From Apophysomyces variabilis (Eukaryota > Mucoromycota > Mucoromycetes > Mucorales > Mucoraceae), in NCBI GenBank assembly GCA_002749535.1, contig MZZL01000376.1, forward strand, positions 372,001 through 436,000: a DNA stretch of 64,000 nucleotides, written 5' to 3'. The notes under the pieces are model-generated. The model made no database searches, was not told where the DNA came from, and worked only from the letters and a program-made list of their open reading frames with translations. Numbering within the stretch: position 1 is the first letter of the stretch; every line of letters starts with the position of its first letter. The position numbers and the translations under genes are program-made. Positions 1-11,435 of the stretch are shown piece by piece.

Positions 1-1852
1 ATAGATAACACATGACCCGGAAAATCGGGAAAACACCGGATAAGGCTGTGTTCAGGACATCAAGAACTTTTGTCTTTTTCTCGAGATGATCCAAAGCGAT
101 GCAGGAACTGGAGCGCCATGTCGGGTTCCGACGTACGTTCGAAATAGCAGTGTTTGCATTGGCTCCGAAAAAGTTGGCTCATTCGCAAAAAAGCCTCATA
201 CATAAAGTGATGAGCGGCAAGAAAGCTATGACACTCAGATCAAAGCCCGATAAAGCTTAGTTCGTCGTGCATCAGGTAACACAGAAGCCAGGGAGACGAT
301 ATGAACCTGTTAGCGTTTCTTCGCTGTAACTTGTTTCCCCAAACAACCATAACTGATCATTTCATTGTGAAACAATTATTCGACTCGTTATTCCAGGCTT
401 TCTAAATGATCAATTGGTTTACAAACAAGTTTCTAGTTGGAATCTTCGATTTTTAGGATCGGATTATTCAAGATCACAACAAACCATATAAATGCTTATG
501 AACATCCATAGCCAGAATCAGACTTTCGTGAGTATATGCGACAGTATCTTTGCTTGGGGAACGAGCTTCATATAATCGAGCACTCTTGAACAAACACATT
601 ATGTATCGTCTTCCCGTAAATAACTATCTGTTGATGTTCTATACATAATATTGCATGCAGCAGTCATCTGTATCAATCTAGCACGTTCAATAGTGAACAG
701 TGCGCAAAAAAAAACCACCCGAGACTGGACCAAACCAATATGGAATACCCATTGGCGACACCTTGTTTGTTGATTATGTTGCTTTCTTGCACACCGGCCA
801 CGGTCATTGTTATGCGGAAAGATTGTATTAGTAATGCAGCACATAATTGTTTTCGAGGTCTGCTCTGGATGGACAAAGCCGGTTTGCTTATCGCAATTCA
901 TTTTAAGTCGCGAATACGGTATATCCAAAAAGGATGACAGTTTTCTTATCAAACCAATAACAAAACATAGCTTATTTTCTACTACTTTGATGGAAACAAT
1001 ATAAAACTTTGAGCCTACAGGGCAGCATAATCTTACCAAATCACGTTTGGATAAAGAAAGCAATTGTCCATACAGTACCTTTTGTAAAACAGTGTCTTAC
1101 ATCCGAGAAACTTCCTATAATGGATAATTTTATCGTCAAATCGTATAATGCACGTATGATATTGATTGCTCATTATTCATAATGAACTCTTATGAGAACA
1201 AAAATAACCACGGTATTTCACGATCAATAATCATACAATTTAGAGCTCTACTACAGATACTTATAGTCGGTCTAAATCATTTTATTCAAGTTTACGAGGG
1301 CTAGACGTCCGGATTGGCGATGCGTGCGCGGCGAAAGAAAAAATCGTCATTTCATCAAGAAAACATTTTGGCTTTCTTATCCACCACGAATTTAGAGCAT
1401 CTATTGACAACCACATTCCGATAGTCCCCTTTGCAAAGAAGTTCTTGCATGGAAACTCACTGTTGTACTATTTTTCATTAAGTAAGAAATAGTACATCAG
1501 GAGCCAAAGTTTCCGAATCCGCTGCAGAATACAACATTGGTTCTCAATGAACTATTTTTTAAATAGAAATAGTAGAATGGGCCACCCGAATTTCAATCAC
1601 TCCGTTTTGGCTCAGAAGGTTGAAAGTTATGAGGGTTGAACTTATCGAGGTATTGTGTATTGTGTAACCTTCAATTACTGAGTGTGAAACGTAACTCGTC
1701 TCTGTTAAGTATGAGTCACATTAAGCTATACACTGATCGTGAGTCATATAAGTGTAATTTTAGCATAGCTATAGTGAGTAACGTACAGTGATTTTCAATA
1801 AAATTATATAAATACCGAAAGAATTCAGTATTTGCTCGTTGTATTATCTACA
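1..1852. other. Intergenic, no gene recognised
   Basis: AT-rich DNA with only short open frames that have no recognisable motif. No RNA gene seen. The right part lies just 5' of the broken Tigger-type transposase and probably holds its left flank, but I could not define a terminal inverted repeat. Confidence 0.5.
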
Positions 1853-3591
1853 ATGTCTAAAAAGAACGTCTCTATGACAAATGAGCAACGCGACCGTATT
1901 TACATAAAGAGACAGGAGATGCCTAAAATGACCCTTACATAGCTTGCTACATGGGCCAAGCGTGCATTTCAACTTGAGAAAGAGCCTGACAGCACTACTA
2001 TCTCCAAAATTTTGAAGCGGAAACGAGAGGGTTCGCATGAGCCAACAAGATAACAGTATAAGAGAATAAAAGACTGCGCGATTCCAGTAAATCATAAATG
2101 TTGAGTCAGAATAAGAATAGTTAATTTACATTGACATTAGAAACTTGAAGAAGCCCTCGTCCTCTGGATCCAAACAGCAGAGAAGAATGGTATTCCGACT
2201 AATTGGGACAGTATCAAACTTGAAGCCAAGAGAATTTGCGACCGTCTTAAAATTCCTGAAGACCAGCGTATCAAATTCTCGAACGGCTGGCAACATCGTT
2301 TCCAGAAACGACATGGCATACGTATGCACAATATCCATGAGGAAGCAGGAGACGTAGACAGAGAAGCAATTGCCGAATCTATTGATTCTATACGGGCCAA
2401 GGTGAAACGATATGCGCCTTGCGATGTATACAATAAGGATGAAACGGCAATATTCTACCGAAACCCACCAAAAACAACTATCTCTAGACATTCAGTTGAT
2501 GGTGTCAAGCAGGATAAAAGACGATTAACTGTTGCACTAACGGTCAACGCTGATGGCAGCCATGTTTGTCTTCCGCTGATCATAGGAAACGCAAAAGTAC
2601 CACGTTGCTTTAAAAACAAACCAGGTAACATCAAACTTGTCTGTCGAAGAAAAACAGTTCTATCTAACAATTATCCTAGCACTTGTGCACGGGTACAGCC
2701 AGTACTTCAGTAATTCGACTGCTTGTATGACAAAGCAAATATTCAAGGAGTACCTAAAGGCTTTTGATTCCTCAATGAGATCCAAGGGACGCAAAATCCT
2801 GCTTCTTTTGGACTACTCTTCTGGGCATGTAGTTAGTTACAAGCCTACTAATATAGAGATATGCTATCCAGAGGGCAATACCACTTCAAAGCTTCAGCCA
2901 TTGAAGCAAGGCATTATTAGGACCTTTAAGGCTCATTATAGGTATAAGCTGCTAAGTCATCATATGTCTATAAATACTAAATCATTTTTATGTACTATAG
3001 AAATTATCAATATGAGTGGGCGTATAGAGAGGTCACATTGCGAAGCAGAGGGAAAACTGTGCTGAAGAACGTGTTTCAAGTTGACCAACTACAGGGCATG
3101 AGATGGATACGGCTATCTTTAAGGAAATTGAAGGCTGATACCATACAGAACTGCTGGGCCAAAACTGGAATTCTGGATAACGTCCTTTCTACTGAAGAGC
3201 ATACCTCCGAATGCGAGGAAATCTTGAACAACATCAATGAGCATCTACTCGAGATAGATGGATCAACAATGACAGTTGACGAATTTGAAGAAGAGTGCAA
3301 CGAGGAGACAAACCTGTTCGGCCATGCAATGAAGAAGATATACTTTCAGTTTTGCAAGAAGAGGATAGTGCCTGTGAGCAAACTGAGCCGGTCGAAGTAG
3401 CAGAAGAACACCCTCGCCTATCATTGAAGGAACAAGTGCTGTATCTCGATACAGTCATTGGTTTCTTGGATGAAGAAAAATATGGGCATGTCATGGATGG
3501 TTTACGCCAAATACGCAATGAACTTCGGAAGCAATGTAGAATGAAGCAGTCAGAAATCACATCATACTTTAGAACACAGTCAGGTGTATAA
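1853..3591 (+). pseudogene. Decayed pogo/Tigger-type (Tc1/mariner superfamily) transposase
   Basis: This is the remnant of a DDE transposase of the pogo/Tigger/jerky group (CENP-B-like DNA-binding N-terminus, DDE_1 catalytic core). The ATG at 1853 opens a CENP-B-type helix-turn-helix, but an in-frame TAG at 1940-1942 follows. The core then continues in pieces: frame 2 near 2324-2700, frame 3 near 2637-3065, frame 2 from 2990 and frame 1 at 3295-3591, so at least three frameshifts are present. The first catalytic block reads YNKDETAIFYR and the second LLLLDYSSGH. The third, expected as LQPLDQGI in the family, reads LQPLKQGI, so the acidic residue is lost. The C-terminal segment, ending ITSYF, is typical of fungal members. 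No terminal inverted repeats or target duplication could be fixed by eye. The element cannot encode an active transposase. Confidence 0.88.
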
Positions 3592-6500
3592 AGTTTTCCC
3601 CCGATGTAAGATTCCACCCTCATTTTAGGCTTGAAGTTGAAGATAGCGAGGATTTGAAAATCGACACTATGTTTTCTGGCCATCCTCTTCGATTTAGTTG
3701 AAAAATGTGTGGGGTGAAAATATCGGAAGTTGAAATTAGAGGAAGGCTGCTCTGCATCAGGAATCAGAAATAGCTCAATAGGAACCGATAGAGACCGGAA
3801 GAAACCCACATTTCCCATAGTATTGTATGAACTGCAGATCACCTTGTTTGGCTGAGCCGCAAGCGGGATAAAGCCCCCATTGTTGTATTTTGATTGCTGC
3901 AAATCCTTGTCTAGGTAGGTGGCCCAGTTAGTTCCGCAACGGATGTTCAAGCTTGTACTGTACACAATCACTTAATGTTCCTACCAAAAACAGCTCCGTA
4001 TTTGGGAGTCATTTTTCTTCCGACCCATTCCCTACCAAAACTTGCTTTCCCCTCTTATGTGCTTGTGCTAGTCACCACAGCTCGACAAGAGGAGTACCTT
4101 GATCTCGCAGAATGGCAAAAAGAGGAGTTATTCAAGCAAGAGGAAAAGGCACGTATCCTCGCAGCAAAGTAAACGAAGTCCATCTCTCCTTCTGGAAATC
4201 AAGATCAATGAACAGGTTGTTGTACATACCCTCCAATGCTTTGAGACTTTCTTACCAAAACAGTTCCCAGTATTGAAAGCTTTGGTACACTGAAGCGCGT
4301 ACATCCTTGTCTATGGACACCCAATGGCACGGATATCAAAGGTGCTAGTAATCCATTCCAAGGTTCTTAACGAAACAACATTCTTAAATGAACGACCGTA
4401 TCTTTGTTGATTGGACTGAACTTGATCTTTGTATTGTTTCAGGTCAACCAAGATGCAAGACGGGAAGCCAGGAGAAGTTTCTACCAAAGAGTGTCGAGAG
4501 GAACAACAGGGTGATAACAGACTTTTCCTGTGGCAACATGGAGCTCTTGGGTGCTAAGATCTCCCGAATTGAAGAAGCCGGATTTACATGTGCTATGATA
4601 ATCCATCATTTTATTACAGAGCTTGACGACTAGAACCCTGGCTTCAATAAACTTAGTTAGGAATAATTATCGATTCATAGTGTGGGTGAAGTAATTGAGT
4701 TGATGGAAGTATCCCAACACGAACTGATGTGTTTACCCGCCATGGGAACGCCTTCTTCAACCATGTCAAGCATACGTTTTCTAGTACGCGCCATTCGTAC
4801 AATGGGAGCGGTAAAAGGATAGAGAAAATCTCCCGGAAAGAAATGATATGCTTTTTGGCAACACAGTTGCCAGAGGAGATTAGCAAGGCTGGATAAGCCC
4901 TTCCATTGAGTACTTCTAAATGTGTCCAGTCAACAGGTATTGATATCGCTTTATTACATAATGCAGTAGAGAACTGTGCCTCAAGCATAACAGTCTCCTA
5001 AATTAACTTGGTCGCAGTCTGAAATCGAATTAAGAAATCGCACAAAGTCTATTTGTATTCCGGCAAGAGCTACCTCGTGTTCAAACCACTGATGAGAAAA
5101 TCATTGATAAGTGATCTTGGAAACAAGAATTTGGTGATATAATAATGCTACATAGGATGAATGCGTTAGTTCTTGATCTATGTCATTCCGCAAGTTGTGT
5201 CCATTAAATGCTATTTAATGCTAGTCTAAAATAAACTTTGTTTCCGTAAAAAGACTCGAGTTATTTTGTAACAGAGGGAATACAGGTGAAACGATAGACA
5301 TAAGAAATAAGCCAACCATTATGTATTACCGGCGGAGGTTGCTTGCTGGCTATGTCTTCAAAGAATAAAGTCAAACTATGAATCAGGAGTTGTCTTTTCA
5401 CTTAAGTTCTACCGTCAAACCAAACAATTCAGTCATCGATGAGAAAGGTCATTACATAACAATAACAAGAAAAGGGTTGGCGCGAATAGACGGTTTTACA
5501 GACGAGACATGGATAGCGTACATTCATACACAAGCGGACCGCGGGTAAAAGGAAGACGCGTGTTCGGATCGAAGAAAAAGGCAACAAGACCTTCCTGAAG
5601 TGGTGCTTGCTATCATTCAAGGGTGTTAGTTGTTTTTAATTGACGTACATGACGCATTGTCAGCCAAGGTAAAGTTGTCCCTTTTATCAGCGCAAACATC
5701 TGTTAAGATAGTTACACAGTGACGATCTTGTTTCTTCTACTTCTATTCCTCCGCATTTTCCAAACGATGGGACCATCGTACAGATTGCACACGTGCATTG
5801 AGACAGCGGGACATGTCCCACATGCGAAACGTCAGTCTTAGTTTTAGCTCTCCCGGTTTACTGGTAAACACAAGGGAAAGTATAACTGATATCGATGATT
5901 CTCATGCTTAATATAGGCATACCCTATCATATAGAAAGTAAGGTGATTGGAGCCAAAATACTTACCCGATCGATCAATGAACTCTGTGTATCAGTCCCAG
6001 ATGATAGATCTACCGGGAAAGATGGGGTTTCCGGCCTCTTTCCTACTAATCTGGGTTTTTGTGCTTTTTCAATGATTGCTTGATGGCTCTATGTTTAGGT
6101 TAGATAAGCAGTTACGGATGCTTTTTGGAAATGCAGTAAATGTGGCCTGTGGTTATTGGGATCGACAGATCTGATACTACTCTGACGAAAACAACGGTGC
6201 GTTCCCGGAAGACTGGGTATGCTCCAGTAGTTCTCTATCCGAGATAAACAACATGGGTAATTTGGACGCCGTCTCGGGGTAATTAAACCTTAGATTGATA
6301 GCAGCAAAAGATGGACGGAGGAAGAAAACGGAAAAACAGTTTTCGGAATAAGATACTGGATTTGCATGCGCCTCGCAGGGCAGCCCAATCCGAGGTACAA
6401 AGCTCAGCGGTTTTCCTTCCAAAGGTTTTTGGCTAGATTTGTTCCCACAGCGCTGCATGGTGTGGATAGTAGATAAAGACATAAGAGACTCTCACACGGA

Positions 6501-7391
6501 GATACTAGCACCAAATTTTGCTAGCTTTTCTTCATATCCCCCCCCCTGATGAAATGCTCCGACAGCAATGTGCAACAGTTCTACCTTACACAACAGAAAA
6601 AGGGTGCATACGTATTTTGTTGCAAAGATAATACCAAACATAAGGGAACAAGTGCCCGACATGATGCTACAATTGATCGTCATCCCTTATGTAACAAAAA
6701 CAAAGGGCATAGGAAATGCTTCGCTTTGACGTCGCTATAAATGAAATCAGTGGGGGAGTCATGTCATGTGTTGCTTAGTTCCAAACCTTAAAAACTTAGT
6801 AGCAGCACATCATTGGTTAAACCTCCATTTTGACATTTCCGACATTGTGTTTTTCCTAAACAACTTTGACTATACGATCATTTCGTCCATTCAACGACGG
6901 TCTAGTCTTTTGAGTTTTTTTTAATCAGGCCATCATGCAGCACCCTAATTGCAAACTGGGAACTCGTTCCGGTCGGACCTGGGTTAGCGGATCCTTGAAG
7001 GTGGTACTCATATACTGAAGTGACACTCAGACGGCGGTGCATGAGAAAAAGAGAAGCTAGGTGACTCGTCTCAATTGATACGCCGAAACACCGATAACGA
7101 ATCTTTTTAAAGTGAGGCACTTCGCAACCTTCTTATTAGCAAAGCACCGACCGTAGCATCGTAGCACTTAGCTTTTTTTGTAACTCAATCCTAAACTTTA
7201 TATTTCTAGCAGCCCCTCCGTTTTCCTTCTTCTTTATTCCTTCCCTTCAACACCAACATTCCTTGCTAAAAGCAATAAAAAAGTGAATCGCAAACCTTTT
7301 TGATTTTCCTTTTTTCTTTCTTTCTTCCTTCTCTCCCCCCGGTCATTTTCTCAAATCCTTCTCTTCCGTTTTCTTATTTTCTATCTAAAGA
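3592..7391. other. Intergenic, no gene supported
   Basis: Several short open frames occur on both strands (for example 3975-4172, 4388-4633 and 6177-6482). None has a recognisable domain or a convincing splice pattern. A charged stretch near 4081-4170 may be an unrelated coding fossil. The last 200 bases before 7392 are pyrimidine-rich, as expected for the promoter and leader of the bHLH gene. Confidence 0.45.
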
Positions 7392-8500
7392 ATGAACAAG
7401 CTTCTCCTATCCTCCGAATACATGAACGATTACGCAGTTCCTCAGTATCCTACAAAATTGGAATTAGTTGATCAATCCACCATGGTGTATCCTGGTAAAT
7501 ATTTAGAAAGTTAGAAGAAAAGATAAAAGAAACTAAAAGGCATGTCGGCGTTTGCCGTTGCAGGTTCGCCTTTCTATCAAGGTCATAGCAGCCGAGGCTC
7601 TGTCTACGATCATACTCTCGGTCATCAATTTACATCCTACCAGCCGGGAAGCCCTGATTCCTTTATGTCTGGCATGGGGCCCACAACGCCCCCGCCCCCT
7701 GCAATGGGTTTGGCTCAGGAACCACCTATGTTGGTCGCTTCGTCTTCATCATCCACCACCGCTTCGGCTAACTCAGCCGCGTACCTCAACGAGACAATCG
7801 CAAAGGCCTCTTCGTTGCCCGAGTCATTTTATCCTGAATTCCTTCAATATTCTAAGGAAACTTACGAGCAGTCGACCAGTACCAGCCCCCAACGAAAGAA
7901 GCGTCGTTGCACTGAAGACGATAGCAAAAATTCCTATGCTGAAACGCAACAGCAACTTTCCTCAGAGGAAGATTGCAGTGATGAAAAGAGCATGTTAGTA
8001 AAACAGAAAAAGAAATGCTTTCTATTGTTTCCATGTTGCTAACCAAATGTTTGCACTCTAGCCAAAGTGGTGCGGTCTCCACAGCAGAGATGCGTCGACA
8101 GATCCACATTCAGTCCGAACAGAAACGTAGAGCCCAAATCAAGGATGGATTTGAGGATCTCCGTAACGAACTGCCAGCTTGTCTCAACAAAAAAATGAGC
8201 AAGGTTGCTTTGCTACATCGAAGTAAGCAAATTGAACTTTCCTTTTAAATATAGTTTATTAATTGCTTGAGCATTAGCTGTCCAACATATTCAGCACCTT
8301 AAGAGTACGCAAATGACCATTCTGGCTGAGCTTGAACGTCTAGTGCACGAAAACGAACAACTTCGCGCGTAAGTTCACATCACTTGAGACATAGAAGCCA
8401 AAAAAAATACTTATGTACTTTCTGTTTATCACCCAGGTTCCAACAAAGTGTGTTGCAGAGACAAGCATTGGAAAACATGTATTCTGTGAATAATCTGTAA
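7392..8500 (+). CDS. bHLH-leucine zipper transcription factor
   Basis: Sequence-specific DNA-binding protein of the basic helix-loop-helix zipper class (Max/Mlx-like in layout), expected to act in the nucleus and bind E-box-type sites as a dimer. Five exons join in frame: 7392-7494, 7564-7993, 8062-8222, 8278-8368 and 8437-8500, giving 282 residues. Residues 1-175 are Ser/Pro/Thr-rich with a basic KKRR patch near 145. The basic region begins near residue 188 (MRRQIHIQSEQKRRAQIKD) with the His, Glu and Arg expected for E-box contact. Helix 1, loop and helix 2 follow across the exon 3/4 junction (KVALLHR, then TVQHIQHL), then a heptad-like Leu/Gln zipper to the C-terminus. Intron 2 uses a GTTAGT donor at 7994; the nearby GTAAAA would break phase. 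I cannot assign a named orthologue. The domain call is firm. Confidence 0.9.
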
Positions 8501-10454
8501 TTCCAATCTTTAGCAGCCTGAATTCTTCCCTTTTTCTATCTCCTTTGTAAGCACACTCTTCACTACATTTTTTTTGTTATCTTTCTCTATTTTTGCATCA
8601 TCTAAGCTTTGTGGATAACCATACCACGTAATACTGCCTCCCCTACATAGCTCGAAATATTCTTTTGTCTTCCTCTCCTCGGTTCTTCTTTTCAAGCCTC
8701 TAAGTACTTAATGCTCCCCTCCCCACATAGATTTCTCTTTTGTTTCTTTTTTCCTTTACTGCATTTGATCTCAACCTTCCCCCTTTAAACCTTTTTTTTT
8801 TGTTTCTCTTATATACCCCCGTGAAAGCCAGATTTGCTTTTCGCAACATTGCTTTAGCAGATCTTGCCCTTACTTTCTTCTTCCTTTGCTTTTTTTTCAC
8901 GTATGTTTGCATTTTTCACGTAAATAAAGCCACTAAAGTTTTCTATTTAATATTTTCGGATGGCATCGATAAAATAGGTATGAGCGTCGGTCCGCAGTTG
9001 ACCGCTCAGGTCCGTTCTGAACCCCGCGCGGAGTACTGATCAGGGGTATGCACATTCGAAGAAAAAAAAAAGAAGTATTCCGGATTATTGGGCAGATGTG
9101 GCACATTAAAAAGCCCTTAAACAATAACAAAAGAAAAAAAAATAGTGACAGGGAAGAGTAAACAAGGAAGCTTTTTTTCTTGGAGCTGGATACTATGAAA
9201 AAAAAGAACAGGATGATCATACAGATGTAGACCGTGGATGGCGTTCGCTTGTCGAATCGCGTGCGTAACAAGACCTGCTCGATTAAATCAGATAAAGGCT
9301 AGTAAGCTAGAGGATAAGAAATGTTATGTTTTTCTGCTTCTGAGCTGCTTCCATCGCCCTTCTAGGTGCGTGTAGTACATTTTCATGCTATCCGCAACCA
9401 AACATCTTTGGTCTGCACCTGTCGTTCTTTTTCAAGTACATCGGCGACAACTTGCAGACATTGTATGCCGCATCTCGACCTCATCTTATGCTATTCTCTC
9501 GTTTACCGCAATTTGTTGGGTTTTCTCACAGAAAACGACCAACGCCTCGTGCGGAAAGCCGCATCTAAAAGGTTAAGATATACGTCGAGCCTTGGGAACA
9601 ACTGCTCCAGCTTGCGTCTCTTTGTGTTTTCGGCGATTGTCCAAAACTGCTCTCTTTCATATCAAAGTAGAAAACAGGTTTAGTCAATGGTTTAATACGG
9701 TCATTGCAAGTCAAAATCAATTGTCTGGTAAGCCAAGGACATCGGAAACCTTTCGGTTGCCTCTTCATGGTGAGACCTCAGCGGTTTAGCACGCAGTGTG
9801 CAGATCATTGAACGGCTTATGGACTTGTTATAGCATAAAAGCGGCGGTTATTGTTGTGGTAGGCTTAAAGGAGCTTCATAGGTAATCTTCGCCAAGATTG
9901 GTAGGACCCCTTGCGGAACAGCTGGGGTATCAATTCTTCCAAATTTACTAGCGCTGCCAAAGAAAACTGAAGAAGTGTTTGTGGTATGGTGGAAACGGAG
10001 TGGTTGTATTTGCACCAAATAGATTCTGGAAAGAACAGAGTAAAAACGTGAGGAAGATGGCGTAGGAAGAGTGGAACGAAACATCGAATGAAATTCACTA
10101 GCTCTCACTCAGTTACATATTTTCGAAATAGGCTGTGCATGTTCATGGGATAATCATTTTTGTTCAACGAAATTTGAGACGCTTTTAATGTATCGGCCGC
10201 AGTCTCTTTCGAGAGTTGCATTTTATTTCTATCAATGCTTATGTGCACGAAGTCTAGAAAGTAGGTTCTGTGCAGCTGTGCCATACTCGATTCTTCTGAT
10301 TACGGTTACCGGTCACTCGATATACTTGTGCAGCAGGATAACGGGTACGTTCTCCGGGTCTCAGTGATCTTGATATACAAGTTTAGCAAGTTAATTCATT
10401 TATTTGTTTGATTGTGGATAAAACAAATATAGCGTATAAATTATACAGAAGTAC
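8501..10454. other. Intergenic and 3' UTRs, no gene supported
   Basis: Contains the 3' UTR of the bHLH gene, with long T-rich runs (8550-8900), and the downstream region of the syntaxin gene. Open frames on both strands overlap each other and show no family resemblance. Confidence 0.45.
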
Positions 10455-11435
10455 TTATGGGTGTTGTTGTTGTTGTTGTTGTGGTTGTTGTTGTTGTTGG
10501 TTTTGGCCGGGACGTGGTGCGAATTTCACAACCAGCACAATGATGATCACAATAATGATGACAGCGAAGATACCAAAACAGATCCACTTCTTTCTTCGAG
10601 TCGCTTTGGCAGATTTAATGGCATTTCCTATTTGTTTCTCTCCTTGTTCGAGATGATTTACCACCTCGTAGGAACTAGCCTCGATCGTGTTTAACACCTG
10701 AGCCTGGTTTTCCAAAAGGTACTGCATTTCCTGGAAAAGCTCTGAAAGCTCCTGAACGCTTTTAGCCAGTTTACGGATATCCTCATGTCGTTCCTGGACG
10801 GCATCCAATGTTTCCTGTGCATCATATCGTCTTTGTTCTGTGCTCATCGTCTGCATCAGTTGCTGAGCAAACACAGCAGGTCTGCCTTGTTCAGCTTGGG
10901 AAATGGCCTGTTCTATTTCATCAGGGGTGGCATTTGGATTGGCGATTTTGATCTGACGTTCGAGCTGTTTAGATTCGGCTCGTTGAAACTCGATGGCGAC
11001 CTGGCGATGACGCTCGATAGCGTCCATAAATGACTTGGTGACAGATGCGAATTGATTCTTGCGGATTGCCAGATCAGTGTGGCGCGAATTAGGTTCGATT
11101 TCCTTCAGCTTCTGCTTAATATGTGTCATGATCCGCTGTGTTTCGTCCGTCATATCTTCCATAGTGGCACGTTGTCGTGCAATCTCATTCGCATCACCCG
11201 TTTGAAGCATGGCGGACTGGGCTGCCTGGATACGTTGGACGTTGCTATTGATCGTCTTGATACTATCTTGGATATGCGATATCTCGTTCAAAAAACCATC
11301 CATCGAAGACGGATCCGTCTGGCTAGCCAACAACGGCCGCATTTCATAGCGTCCCGGTCCTGCACCTTGCCCTGATGAAGTTGAATGTGATTGCGAATCA
11401 GGTCGCGAAAGTTCTGCCAGTCTATCTACGTTCAT
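10455..11435 (-). CDS. Syntaxin, plasma-membrane type (Sso1-like Qa-SNARE)
   Basis: Tail-anchored Qa-SNARE that should pair with SNAP-25-type and R-SNARE partners to fuse secretory vesicles with the plasma membrane. The start ATG at 11435 gives 326 residues; the sequence just upstream (TTGCAG next to the ATG) looks like a 5'-UTR splice acceptor. Residues about 55-190 form the N-terminal helical bundle (Habc, DGFLNEISHIQDSI onward). The SNARE motif covers about 215-275 (KSVQELSELFQEMQ ... NTIEASSYEVV), followed by a basic KATRRKK stop and one hydrophobic helix rich in I and V at about 282-303. No introns are needed. What is odd is about 23 residues after the membrane helix, a proline- and glutamine-rich tail encoded by a CAA repeat; yeast Sso proteins end almost at the membrane. 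Assignment to the Sso/syntaxin-1 group rests on the N-terminus (MNVDRLAEL) and overall layout. Confidence 0.92.
   Translation of the reverse strand: MNVDRLAELSRPDSQSHSTSSGQGAGPGRYEMRPLLASQTDPSSMDGFLNEISHIQDSIKTINSNVQRIQAAQSAMLQTGDANEIARQRATMEDMTDETQRIMTHIKQKLKEIEPNSRHTDLAIRKNQFASVTKSFMDAIERHRQVAIEFQRAESKQLERQIKIANPNATPDEIEQAISQAEQGRPAVFAQQLMQTMSTEQRRYDAQETLDAVQERHEDIRKLAKSVQELSELFQEMQYLLENQAQVLNTIEASSYEVVNHLEQGEKQIGNAIKSAKATRRKKWICFGIFAVIIIVIIIVLVVKFAPRPGQNQQQQQPQQQQQQHP
10461..10500. repeat. GTT/CAA trinucleotide repeat in coding sequence
   Basis: An imperfect run of GTT on the plus strand (CAA on the coding minus strand), interrupted by one GTG. It encodes the polyglutamine tail of the syntaxin and ends just before its stop codon at 10455-10457. 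Repeat length may vary between strains. Confidence 0.85.

Noticed and set aside
599..1063. Long minus-strand open frame with overlapping plus-strand frames
   Set aside because: Composition and lack of any motif suggest chance; no splice sites or neighbours support it.
1600..3720. Terminal inverted repeats of the Tigger element
   Set aside because: Only short direct or partial matches (such as GATTTTCAA near 1790 and its complement near 3655) were found, too weak to call.
3234..3971. 245-codon minus-strand frame
   Set aside because: Half of it is the antisense of the Tigger transposase remains and the rest has no recognisable domain.
9366..9789. Overlapping frames on both strands downstream of the bHLH gene
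   Set aside because: No homology recalled, no start context and no codon pattern; treated as chance.
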